Positions 24,601 through 47,503 of a DNA stretch of 64,000 bases are shown one piece after another; position 1 is the first letter of the stretch; each line of letters starts with the position of its first letter. Location: assembly GCA_963924555.1 (NCBI GenBank), contig OZ004589.1:7254001-7318000 (forward strand), written 5' to 3'. Position numbers and translations under genes: made by a program. The stretch is from Crambe crambe (Eukaryota; Porifera; Demospongiae; Poecilosclerida; Crambeidae). The notes beneath the pieces were generated by a model. That model made no database searches and had not been told where the DNA came from. It saw nothing but the letters and a program-made list of their open reading frames with translations.

Positions 24601-24903
24601 CTGGTCCAGGATATTCTATGAGGTATTGTAACAGACCCTCCCTTGTCCTCCCACCCAGATCGATCCAAGCTTGCACCATCACTGGTCAAACCACTAGTCA
24701 GTTCCAACACCGACAGCGTTGCTGTTAAACAAGTGGATGTGGGGGTGGAGCTCACCATTCCAGGGGTGCATGTGGAACAAGACATCCCCAAGCCCAAAAT
24801 CCCATCACGGGACTCCCCCATTCGATGGCTCTCACTCTTCTTGTTTATGATCTTTGTGATCATCTTTGTGGTGGTCCTGATCATCATGGTTGGTATTCCA
24901 TGA
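18276..24903 (+). CDS. FRRS1-like: Reeler-(DOMON)x3-cytochrome b561 protein (array copy 5, longest)
   Basis: Exons: 18276-18414, 18466-18564, 18626-18777, 19012-19109, 19278-19338, 19400-19519, 20101-20280, 20421-20581, 20668-20872, 21316-21495, 21702-21862, 22140-22332, 22436-22477, 22603-22782, 22848-23017, 23191-23638, 24017-24076, 24142-24182, 24251-24312, 24375-24539, 24659-24903. They sum to 3162 nt, 1053 aa. Signal peptide, Reeler (to about 183, GNGGFLIRT and FRGFLVQA), Thr/Pro linker, DOMON 1 (about 224-400), DOMON 2 (about 406-580), DOMON 3 (about 598-770), then b561 with AHG, THRF, TAHF and IHG histidines. The three DOMON cassettes all start with a 180-nt exon. The C-terminal exon pair (24375-24539 and 24659-24903) matches that of the partial gene at 1-433, not those of copies 2-4. 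Confidence 0.88.
21560..21622. repeat. (CT)n microsatellite
   Basis: About 62 bp of uninterrupted CT dinucleotides in an intron of reductase copy 5. Shorter (CT)n runs occur at about 15963-16000 and 57806-57823. Confidence 0.95.
21622..21709 (+). repeat. 44-bp tandem duplication spanning a splice acceptor
   Basis: TGATGCTCTGAAATGAG with its downstream sequence occurs at 21622 and again at 21666 (period 44). The second copy carries CTATTAG at its end, which is the acceptor used for exon 21702-21862. The first copy has CTATTAA in the same place and so lacks the AG. Confidence 0.85.
21880..22085. repeat. Degenerate tandem repeat of CTCTAAATAGAGT-type units
   Basis: Several diverged copies of a unit with TCTCTAAATA and GAGTGGGC in an intron of reductase copy 5, with no fixed period. 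Confidence 0.65.
23655..23795. mobile_element. Palindromic element, family A, long hairpin form (141 bp)
   Basis: Left arm AGCCTTGTTCCCAGGCC onward and right arm ending GGCCTGGGAACGAGGCT are inverted repeats of about 54 nt with two or three mismatches, around a purine-rich loop of about 30 nt. It lies in the intron after the first b561 exon of reductase copy 5. The outer ends match the short family A palindromes. Confidence 0.85.
23865..23928. mobile_element. Palindromic element, family A, short form with target-site duplication
   Basis: TAGCCTCATGCCCAGGCCCG and CGGGCCTGGGTATGAGGC are inverted arms around a short loop. The element is flanked on both sides by TAATCCAATCT (23854-23864 and 23929-23939). 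This 11-bp direct repeat looks like a target-site duplication. Confidence 0.82.
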
Positions 24904-25048
24904 TTACTCCATTATAACACTGTATACTTCAAGAGGTTTCTTTTTAAAGGTTTTCAAAGCTTATTAATTGTTATCATCTGTTCTCTACATACTGTACAAA
25001 TATAAGGGTAAGGGTACCACGCCCAATCTGACCCTCTCTGTGCCGTGT

Positions 25049-28000
25049 CTATTTCACTAGTGTGTAGGGTTGTCCAAGGGGGATCCCCCTGCGTGGTTGG
25101 TACTCTCCTTCAGGACGTGAGGTCATTCGGATGCAGTCGATTATCGGACACACACTGACACAAAGAGTGCACCCGGTACAGTCCGGGGTCACGCAGGGAA
25201 GGTGGGTCTTGGGGTCAAAGGTGATGGCTTGGTAGCCAGAGTCGTTGCACACCATGTAGCACTTGCCACAATTGATGCACATGTCCTCGTCAATGATGGC
25301 CACCACCTGCTGTGTGTTGTCAAGGTCGTTGTAAGCACCGATACGTGGTAATGCTTTACCAATCATATCCTGCAAAGGCAGGGAGGGAGGAAGAAACATG
25401 ATTATTTGGAAGCTTGCTTGGATGTGTGATACTACAATAAAGATTAAGTGACCACATATGGGTCTCTTAATGGAGACTAAATATAAGTGGTCTCTAAAGA
25501 GAGGTGGTCCCTAGTTATAAGGCATGTTTTTGTTTTGTGTTACTAATGTAGAGTTAGAGATATGAGGTCAAACCTGAGGGTCGCACATCCAGTACCCTTT
25601 AATACTTTGAAGTTTGGGCACTGGAAGATGACCACTGCTATATATCAGATTTATCACCACACACTAGAGTTATAGCTATGTACCTTGATGGTGGGGGCTT
25701 CTTGACTCAGCTTGAAGGGAGGACGATGGATCTGAGGCTTGTTTTCAGTGAGCGGGTTGATGGTCTTTTTATAGGCTGCTATTTTTTCCTCTTTCTCCTT
25801 CAGGAATGGTCCAAATTCGGGGAGTGGCTGAAAATGTGATAATCAACAATATTAGTGGTCATGTGATACATGATTTAGTCATGTGATAGTCACAAGATCA
25901 GTCCGTACCTTTTGAATGACATCCTTGATCTCATTGGAAATGATCTTCCCCTTCTGATGTTTGGGGGTGGGCGGGGACTGCCCATCCCACGCAGAGAGCT
26001 CATTGATCCCTTGCAGATACAAGAGCGTTTTCAAGCCAGTGATGTAGTCGTCCACAAGAGTGAAATCTTGGTTATGTATGGCACTGCATACTTGCACCAC
26101 ACTTGCCCCACAATGGAGGAACTGGAGTGCTGTTTCTGCCGACTCCACCCCTCCAGCGGCCATGATAGCAAACCCAGGCAGGCTATTTCCAATGGCTGAC
26201 ACATTGCGGAGAGCTACAGGCCGGACAGCTGTTCCTGACAATCCTCCATAAGTGGTTTTTTGTTCTCTCCCGATGGCTGGCCAAGCATTGGAGTTGGCCT
26301 TCAGTCCCATTATCCCCGACACAGTATTGATGGCTGTCACACCATCTGCTCCTCCTGCAGAAACAGAACAGACACAATTGCTCGGGGCAAAGTAAAAACA
26401 TTTTCTAACTTGCTTACTTCAAAGGGGAAAAAATGAAGCAGAAAATGAAAAACTAGTTTACCTTCTTTTGCAGCTCTTGCTATATCCACAATCTCTGTGA
26501 TGTTGGGGGTCATTTTAGCAAAGAAGGGAATGTTGACAGCTGCCCGGACCCAACGACAGATATTCCTGACTAAGTCTGGCTTCTGGCCACAAGCGAGACC
26601 CATTCCCCTCTCCCCCATCCCGTGGGGGCAAGACAAATTCAGCTCCAGGGCATCGGCACCTGCCTTTTCCGCTTGTGTGCACAATTCTGTCCAGTCCTCT
26701 TCACTATAGCCACACATCAGACTGGCTATTACAATCTGGGATGGGAGAAATGTCAATAACAAAGTTAATAATGATAGGGGTTGAACCCTGGATGAGTCAG
26801 TACAAATAAACAAACAAACAAACAAACAAACAACCAAACAACAAATAAACAAACAAATAAACCGTGTAATCTCTCTTTATTCTTTCATGCAACTTCTTAC
26901 TCTCTGCTACCACTATCTCACCTTCTCTGGGAAATCTTTCTTGAGTTCACTGACGCTCTGTAGCCAGTATGCAGCTGTTTTCTCGGATATCAGCTCAATA
27001 TTCAGGAATGAACTTTGGCCTGGCCCATACACGGGACCGGAAGTCGTTCCCTTTACAATACGAGGGGACACATTGGTGACCAAGTCCTAGAGGGAAACAT
27101 TGAGAGAATAAAAAGATACACCATCTCCGAAATAACAATGTCGTACTTTGTCCAAGCTGAAAGTCTTGGTGACAGCAAAGCTCCACCCAGCTTCAAATCC
27201 TCGACGAATCATAGCAGAGCTGGTGGTGGGCGTGGCTGAAGCCAAGCCAAAAGGATTCTCAAATTTAATCCCGCACATTTCCACACTGATGTCCACTAGA
27301 TCCACAGGGGTGAAGAACTTGGGGAGGCAAGGTTCGGAGGAAACGTAGAGACCATGCAAGGACTGGAGGTACTGATGCATGAACCATGCAGCTTGCTTTC
27401 CATCGTTCACCGACTCCACAGTCGTGTTGGCACACCCAGCCAAATCCCCACCCACAAAGACGTTGGGCTCGCTGGTGACCATCTTCTCCGGGTCGACTTC
27501 AGGAAGCAACCAGGAGTTAAGCTTAACAGGCTCCAATGCATTAATAACTACAGTCAAAAATAAACATACATACATACATACATACATACATACATACATA
27601 CACACACATACCTGCTTCATCAACAAGACCTGATCCAAACGCTGAAATGATGTAATTAGCCTTGAGGCGAACCACCTGTTCCTTATCCTCCACCCAGTCA
27701 CCTTCATCATTCTAAAGGTGAGTAAAGAGTTAATTAAATAATAATGCACACCCATATAAGGGATGGAACTAGACACTCCGAAGTCATCACAATGGATCCA
27801 TTAGTGGTTGCCCTGCCCTAGATGGTACAGACAGTGAACCTCCAAATAATGGGACCTAGCCTTGTAGAGAACTCGTTCTCTTTGTATACAAATATTATTG
27901 TCCTTTGTTAAGAGGTTTTGTCATCTTTCAGAGTGTCCTTTTCGAAGGTTCCACTGTAAAACACTCAACTCTACCTAACTACAAATTCAGAGAAGAGAGA

Positions 28001-30510
28001 TCTGTGAATCTATAGAAGGATATACCTGTTCTGTTCTGTAAAATTCCATTGCTGAGATCTTTCCAGACTTGTTGAGATGAATCTTATAGGGAGACATGAA
28101 AGGCATGAACTCACACATCTCCTCCCGAGCCAACTCCATCTACACAAACAATCACATGACAACTTCATGATAGTCATGTGACTCAGAAGTACCTCCTCAG
28201 GAACAGCCCTGATATTGGTGAATCCCTTCCGGAAAACCACAAAGACTTTCCTAGCACCACAGCGCAGGGCAGAGGTGGCACAGTCAAAGGCCGTGTCCCC
28301 AGCCCCCAGCACGATGACAGTACCCGAGAGGGACGGGAGGGAGGTCTTACAGGCACATATACCTACGAAATAGAGGAACAGCAGATCAAAGCAGGGCTAT
28401 CCTATTGACTGGTCATACTGCAGCATATAGTTGTACATGGGGTAGAGATCAAAACCACACCCCTCATAAATGCATCATCTTTTATACACAAATTTGGTTG
28501 GTCCAGGGAAACAACCAGTCATGTGGGTGTGGTCAGTCTTGCTTGCCTGGTTTGCTCGTCTTTGCCACAAGGGGAAGAAAGTCTTTTGACGTGTAGAAAC
28601 CTTGCTCAATGGTCAACCCCTCAAAGATGGGGATCACTTTCGGGTCTGGAAGACCAATTCCAACAAACACGGCCTCATACCCGTCCTGGAGCAAACCCTT
28701 GAGGGTAAGTCCCTTTTCCCCACCACTCCCCAAGCCACGCCCCTTTTCAATCTGAATTGAGCAAATATAGAAGGGAGGTGATTAAGTGGCAATTGCTTTT
28801 GATATTATATCAAATGCTCACTCTGATCTGAAGGAGGGTAAATCTGACTTACTTTCACTCCCAAGTCTTTCATGAGCTCAACTTCGAATGAGACCACGTC
28901 ATAGGGCAAGCGATACTGGGGAATCTCAGAGGAGCTACAAGAAACACAAGTATTGATTATAGCCTTTGTTCTGGGCATTATATCATCACCCCCTATCACA
29001 TCACTACTTAGCCTCGTACCCAGGCCCGCGAAAAAAGCGGGCCTGGGTACGAGGCTACTTCCTAATCATCACTACCGGTCATCTGTCATTGTACCCCCTT
29101 CCCATGTACAGTCACGCCTTATGCCTCCACTGGACATGGTCTCAGCGACCCAAGAGCTACAACCAAACAATGGGGAGGGGGTGAATCATCCACCCATTCT
29201 ATGCATAATAGGAAACTCTGTAATAATGCACCTGAGACCACCAATGTAGTCAAATTTTTCAAAAATCGTGAGGTCTTGGTAGCCAAGGCGGGCAAGAAAG
29301 GTGGCACAACTGATAGAGGCAGGTCCACACCCGATGAGGGCCACTTTTGCTTGGTAGCTCTCAGGAAGTTGCTCCAGGCCGGGGGAGCTTGGGTCACGGA
29401 TCTGAGGGATCCGCATATCCTTGAATACCTGTTAAACAACCAGTCAGTATACTATCTCAGTAAATGATCTCAGTAAACTACAGTACCTCAGTAAACTATC
29501 TCAGTAAATGATCTCAGTAAACTACAGTACCTCAGTAAACTATCTCAGTAAATGATCTCAGTAAACTACAGTACTTCAGTAAACTATCTCAGTAAATGAT
29601 GTACAGTACCTCAGTAAACTATCTCAGTAAACTACCTCTGTAGCAAATTGCTGCAGTCCTCCAATATTGATAGGGCCTTCCTCTGATGCATACAAGTTAC
29701 AGCCACCTACACAGAGATCAGATGTGGGACAGACCATTCCACAGGAGAGTCCAAGGGGGTTATCAGAGAAAATGGCTTTAGCAGCTCCATAATAGTTCTT
29801 ATTAGCAATGGAAGTGATGAAGAACTTGATATCAAGTTGAGTAGGACAGCTCTTTTGGCAGGGGGCATCAGCACATTTGAGACAACGACTGGCTTCCTTT
29901 AGTACTGCTCTCTCACTCAACGTTGTGTGCTTGATGTCATCAAAGTTCCGTTCCTTACTGGTACATGTCTAACAATGAAACAAGTGGGGGGAGAAAGACA
30001 TGGAGACAGAGATTTAGGCCAGGTAAAGAGTTGATTCTTTATTTCTCATCAGAACACTTTATAGAGCGTTTGCATGCATCCTTTTACCATGCTAACGGTG
30101 GCCATTTGGGTGCACAATCTCCATAGAATACTAATTGTGCACCAAAATGACTATTGTTGGCATGTAAAAGGAAGCATTGCAAATGCTCTACTTTTGTGGG
30201 TGTGGCAGTCTGGGTGATGAGCATGACTTGTTAGGCCTCCTAATCTTGTACAGACTCAGAGACTCACAGAGCAGCCTTTGTCATGGTTTCTCTTCCAATA
30301 CCTACGAGCCTCTTTGGTGACGGCAGTGGAGACCAGACTTGCAGACTTAGTAACCCTGGGATTCAGGGCAAGTAAATTCTATCAGAGTCAAACGAAAAAA
30401 ATATGCTGTAATATAACAAATTCAGAAAGGCTCGACACTTTCAAACTGTTTAGTATTAACTAACTCACTTCAATGTCCGGAGGGTCTCGAGATACCTTCA
30501 CAAACGCCAT
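25049..30510 (-). CDS. DPYD: Dihydropyrimidine dehydrogenase (NADP+)
   Basis: First and rate-limiting enzyme of uracil and thymine breakdown, cytosolic. Exons in coding order: 30510-30469, 30378-30268, 29968-29636, 29428-29232, 28934-28853, 28751-28547, 28362-28193, 28139-28026, 27711-27612, 27547-27147, 27086-26922, 26735-26462, 26354-25909, 25827-25684, 25369-25049. They sum to 3105 nt, 1034 aa (human about 1025). The N-terminal Cys cluster ([14 protein letters not shown]) binds Fe-S. An FAD motif GCGPASISC, an NADPH motif [10 protein letters not shown] and a pyrimidine-binding barrel follow. The catalytic cysteine motif GMGLACGQ is intact, as are two C-terminal 4Fe-4S motifs ([11 protein letters not shown] and [12 protein letters not shown]). 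Intron 6 uses a GC donor. Introns host small repeats. The start [14 protein letters not shown] aligns with the family N-terminus. Confidence 0.96.
27564..27606. repeat. (CATA)n microsatellite
   Basis: About ten CATA units followed by CA repeats, in DPYD intron 9. Confidence 0.9.
27831..27958. mobile_element. Inverted-repeat element (MITE), family B
   Basis: Starts ACAGTGAACCTCCAAAT and ends AAGGTTCCACTGTA, in DPYD intron 8. The ends match the copy at 16377-16458. Confidence 0.6.
28545..28546 (-). other. GC 5' splice site of DPYD intron 6
   Basis: On the minus strand the exon ends CCAG and the intron begins GCAAGC, with no usable GT nearby. Joining to the exon at 28362 gives KPGICAC, which matches the conserved CAC region of DPYD in frame. 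A GC-AG intron is therefore required. Confidence 0.8.
29010..29056. mobile_element. Palindromic element, family A, perfect 47-bp hairpin
   Basis: Two perfect 20-nt arms (left arm starting AGCCTCGTACCCAGG) around a 7-nt GAAAAAA loop in DPYD intron 4. It is flanked by a possible short ACTT duplication. Confidence 0.88.
29450..29636. repeat. 44-bp tandem repeat abutting a DPYD splice donor
   Basis: About four copies with a 44-bp period, each containing TAAATGATCTCAGTAAACTA. The array occupies almost all of DPYD intron 3 and its last partial unit forms the 5' splice site of exon 29968-29636. Confidence 0.85.
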
Positions 30511-30806
30511 TCTAGTTCATATCATGCACATGTACATGCCAGATTATTTTGGGGCGCGCGCGGAACTGAATTAGTCTCTGCTGGGGGCGTTCCCAGACCG
30601 CTTTTTTTTCTAGGCCAAATGGGTGTGTCTCGTGATTAACAAAAAAAGTGGGTGGGTCTCGTCTGCATTATAAATATCGGTCTAGAGGAAAGGTGTGGCT
30701 CAGTTTGCAAAAAAATAGAAGAGTGCAACTTTTAAAAGAAAAATTTTCACTTTTGTTATCCATCACAAGTCACCTGTAAGAGGCTAGTAGATCATCAGAA
30801 GAAGAC
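30511..30806. promoter_or_regulatory. Divergent promoter region between DPYD and the single-exon gene
   Basis: A 296-bp spacer between opposing start codons. A TATA-like TATAAATA lies at 30669-30676, oriented for the + strand gene 130 bp upstream of its ATG. A GCGCGCGCGG tract lies near 30553, on the DPYD side. Confidence 0.55.
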
Positions 30807-32006
30807 ATGGCTTCAATTCAGCACCACTCATCCTTCAGTGCTCCACCCACCCTGGAACGCCAAAAGACACGCAGGAAATGGCTGAGGAGTGCCAAGGAGT
30901 TGTTTATGAGACCCTGGAGATGGAGAGCATCACGACGAGTAAGGAGACATTCACGACACCCTCTTCAGGGAATTGGAATCAAAGAGGTCCCGCCAGCTCC
31001 TGGCTCACTCACTGATATTGATGAGTACTCCAATAATCCCTTCCGACCTCAACTACCAGACTTCACCAACAGACTCTTCCCTCCAGATGGAAAATCACAG
31101 GAAGAAAAGGCACCTTCAGAAAACTCTGAAAGTGGCAAAATTGAAGTGAATATTCCTGAAAGTTCTTATTCCACCCGACCGTCTCTACGCAATGTATTCC
31201 CCATGAATAACACAGACACCTCCCCTCCAAGGATGGAGACCATTTCAGAGAATAAGAAGCCAATGAGCCATCAGCGTCGCCACTCTACCCCCACTGCTTC
31301 CACACCAGCTGTCTCCACCTCCCCTAACTCCAAACAGACCACACCTGGGGGAGACAGACGTGCCTCAGCATGTTCCGATATTTCTGACAGATCGAGGCAA
31401 GAGAGAAGAGAAAGACGAGCTTCAGCTACGAGAGAACTCCCTCTTCTTCCAAAACGTGGGCAAGATCCGTTTCAGCAGACTCAATCCTCACCAACTACTC
31501 CAGACTCTTCACAAATCTCACCTTACCTGGACTACAGTGGTTTCCCTAAATCCTGTGTTATTGAACATTCCGATAACTCTCAAGTCCTTCTCAATTTTGG
31601 ACCCAGACCCTCAGTGATCACAGCACCGGGGTTCCAGGGGAATTTAGAGTACCCCCCTGTGTGGCCACAACCTCACGAACAATTGCAGGAATTGGAGGAA
31701 GAACTTGAAGAAGATGGACAGGGAGATGGGGAGGAAGGCACCACAATGATTGACGGAGTGGAAGAGATGAGAGAATTTTCTAGAGACTTTTCTAGAGATG
31801 AAGCCAAGGAACTTGAGCATCCAAGAAGGGGAGGAGGAGAAGGAGGAGGAGGAGGAGAAGGAGGAGGAGGGATGGGGAAGCTTTTCAAGGGGATCAGATC
31901 TTCCAAACATAAAGTTGACAATACAAAAGGGAAAGCTAAAAGTGCTCCAAAGGAGGACGAGGAAGATCCTGAATTCAAGGGATTTGATGATTTCTTTATG
32001 TATTGA
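30807..32006 (+). CDS. Single-exon protein of unknown function with PHACTR-like N-terminus
   Basis: 399-aa uninterrupted frame, protein-like along its whole length. Residues about 18-46 are strongly basic with KELFMRPWRWRASRR, which resembles the N-terminal KPWKW-type motif of phosphatase and actin regulator (PHACTR) proteins. I see no RPEL actin-binding repeats. The middle is Ser/Thr/Pro-rich and low complexity. Then comes a conserved-looking block (about 245-290), a Glu-rich stretch, a Gly-rich run (about 338-352), a basic segment and an acidic, aromatic tail ending DDFFMY. A TATA box at 30669-30676 and AATAAA at 32288-32293 frame the transcript. The product is probably intracellular, with no signal peptide or membrane segment. 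The PHACTR relation is a weak inference. Confidence 0.75.
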   Translation: MASIQHHSSFSAPPTLERQKTRRKWLRSAKELFMRPWRWRASRRVRRHSRHPLQGIGIKEVPPAPGSLTDIDEYSNNPFRPQLPDFTNRLFPPDGKSQEEKAPSENSESGKIEVNIPESSYSTRPSLRNVFPMNNTDTSPPRMETISENKKPMSHQRRHSTPTASTPAVSTSPNSKQTTPGGDRRASACSDISDRSRQERRERRASATRELPLLPKRGQDPFQQTQSSPTTPDSSQISPYLDYSGFPKSCVIEHSDNSQVLLNFGPRPSVITAPGFQGNLEYPPVWPQPHEQLQELEEELEEDGQGDGEEGTTMIDGVEEMREFSRDFSRDEAKELEHPRRGGGEGGGGGEGGGGMGKLFKGIRSSKHKVDNTKGKAKSAPKEDEEDPEFKGFDDFFMY

Positions 32007-32287
32007 CATTCTATCTCGTTTTGTGTGTGTGAATACATAACTTACGTACATGGAAGTGGTGATGAATTGTTCTTGAATTCACAATAGCTCATCTCTAGCT
32101 AACATTGATTGGCCCAGAAGTAACAATTCCTTGGTAGGAAAAGCTGTGTTAACTCCGTTAGTCGAGTTTCAAGTTATCTAGCTTCAGTACTTTCACACAC
32201 AGCTCTTTCCACTGCCCTTTTCAGAACTGGCCATGATCTGCAATGGAATTTTTGGCCCGACCACCTCAATCATGAATTTGTGTTGGC

Positions 32288-32293
32288 AATAAA
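32288..32293 (+). terminator. Poly(A) signal of the single-exon gene
   Basis: AATAAA, 282 bp after the stop codon at 32006. Confidence 0.45.
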
Positions 32294-32329
32294 TAATTTT
32301 TAAAAAGAGAATGGAAAAAGCAAGGGGTA

Positions 32330-33163
32330 TCAACTATCTGAACTAGTGAGAGAGAGTTGCTGTGATGGAGTCTTCTGCTTTAACCTCTTCTTTCTCCTCC
32401 TAGTAATGTCTTTGTCATGGTGACTGCTACCTGTAGACTCACTACTGGACGACAACCTTCTCTTTAGTTTAGACGTTCTGTGTCTCCTTTTGGATGATGA
32501 GCATTTAGTCCATTTCTCGTCCTCCTCCTCTGAATCTGACAAAACTTCACTCCTTTTCAATTTATGCTTGGATTTCTTCAATGTTTCGCCATTTTTCCTC
32601 TTCTTCTTCTTCTTCTTCTTTGTTTTCTTTTCAACTTTGACCTTTGGTGAGGAGAATTCCTCTGGGTGTTGTTCCTTGTAACCAGAATGGCCCCACCTGA
32701 AGGGGTCGGATTCCTCAGCCTTCATCAGCTGTCTGGTGTAGTAGTTATAAGAGTGGGAGGGTTCGGGTGGGTGTGGTTTTTGGGTGGACCTGATGTAGTG
32801 ACTATGTGGAGGAGGTGAGGGGGATGAGGAGGGGGAATGGTCAAGTACATCACTAATTAGATGTCCCCTGTATTTAAGGAATACAATCAACATTAGTGGC
32901 TAATTATACCTATAGGATGACATACTGAATCATTGGACTGATATTCATGCTTGCTCTGAAGGACCAGTCATCGCAGAATCTATCTCTCTTCTTTTCTATC
33001 TCTCTCTGATGCCACATATCTCTCTCTTCCTGAATCTGGATTCGAAGAAATCGACTATCATGTTTAATAGGAGAGATCAAGATGATCTTACCTTATTGTG
33101 GCTATTAGCGTGTTTAATGAAGTTTGATAAGAGCTGCTTGTCTATAGAACGTTTGGTGGCCAT
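32330..33163 (-). CDS. NKAPD1: NKAP domain containing 1-like protein
   Basis: Exons in coding order: 33163-33092, 33035-32926, 32867-32330. They sum to 720 nt, 239 aa. The N-terminus LLSNFIKHANSHNKIQEERD matches the start of NKAPD1 (LLRNVIRHTDAHNK-type). Residues about 97-113 read FRWGHSGYKEQHPEEF, nearly the NKAPD1 signature DRWGHSGYKELYPEEF. The rest is a Lys/Arg/Ser-rich tail typical of nuclear speckle and RNA-associated proteins. The function in animals is not well defined, and I infer a nuclear role from family and composition. The gene converges with the single-exon gene (324 bp between stops) and diverges from the receptor phosphatase gene (345 bp between starts). Confidence 0.88.
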
Positions 33164-33508
33164 TCATTCTAGATGTCTATACACAAACTATAAAATTACT
33201 TATCGAGTCGCAATCGGTTAATTAGAACAGATAGATTTAGCGGGAAATTTGAAATGGTCTAATTAATGCGCCCGCGGCGGATGTAAGTGATTTCCTGTGG
33301 CAACCACATGCCACAAGTGCTATGGCTAATTTGTCACTGAGTAAAGTAAGCTGATTGTGTCATGTCTAAAACAGCAGCCATTGTCTAGTTGCTGCTGAAG
33401 CTTACCTACGAGCAGTGAGTCCAAGAGTACTCGCTATATAGACAGGTTGACAAACGGATTGGAAGTTTACCACAGTCAGGTGTATTGCTAAGCTTCCTAC
33501 TGTGCAGA

Positions 33509-47276
<13,768 letters not shown>

Positions 47277-47336
47277 TTAGAAAGATTAAAATTTAAAACT
47301 ATCAGATGCAATGCAGCATAATAATAATCAAACCAT

Positions 47337-47349
47337 TTTATTTTTTATT
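47337..47349 (-). terminator. Poly(A) signals for the MAP3K1 gene
   Basis: Two overlapping minus-strand AATAAA hexamers (TTTATT at 47337-47342 and 47344-47349), about 155-165 bp beyond the stop at 47504. Confidence 0.5.
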
Positions 47350-47503
47350 TTTGTTTTTTTTTTTTATTATAAATAGTATACTGCATTTTAAAAATTATGA
47401 ATCAATAATAATAATGCTTATGTGGCACAATATTAATGATAGTTGAAAATAGAAAAAATTAACAGGCTCTGCGGAACTGTTTTTTTTTTTGAATGTGATA
47501 TTT

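Noticed and set aside
32490..32681. Plus-strand frame rich in Phe across 32490-32681
   Set aside because: It is the complement of the Lys-rich coding segment of the NKAPD1-like gene.
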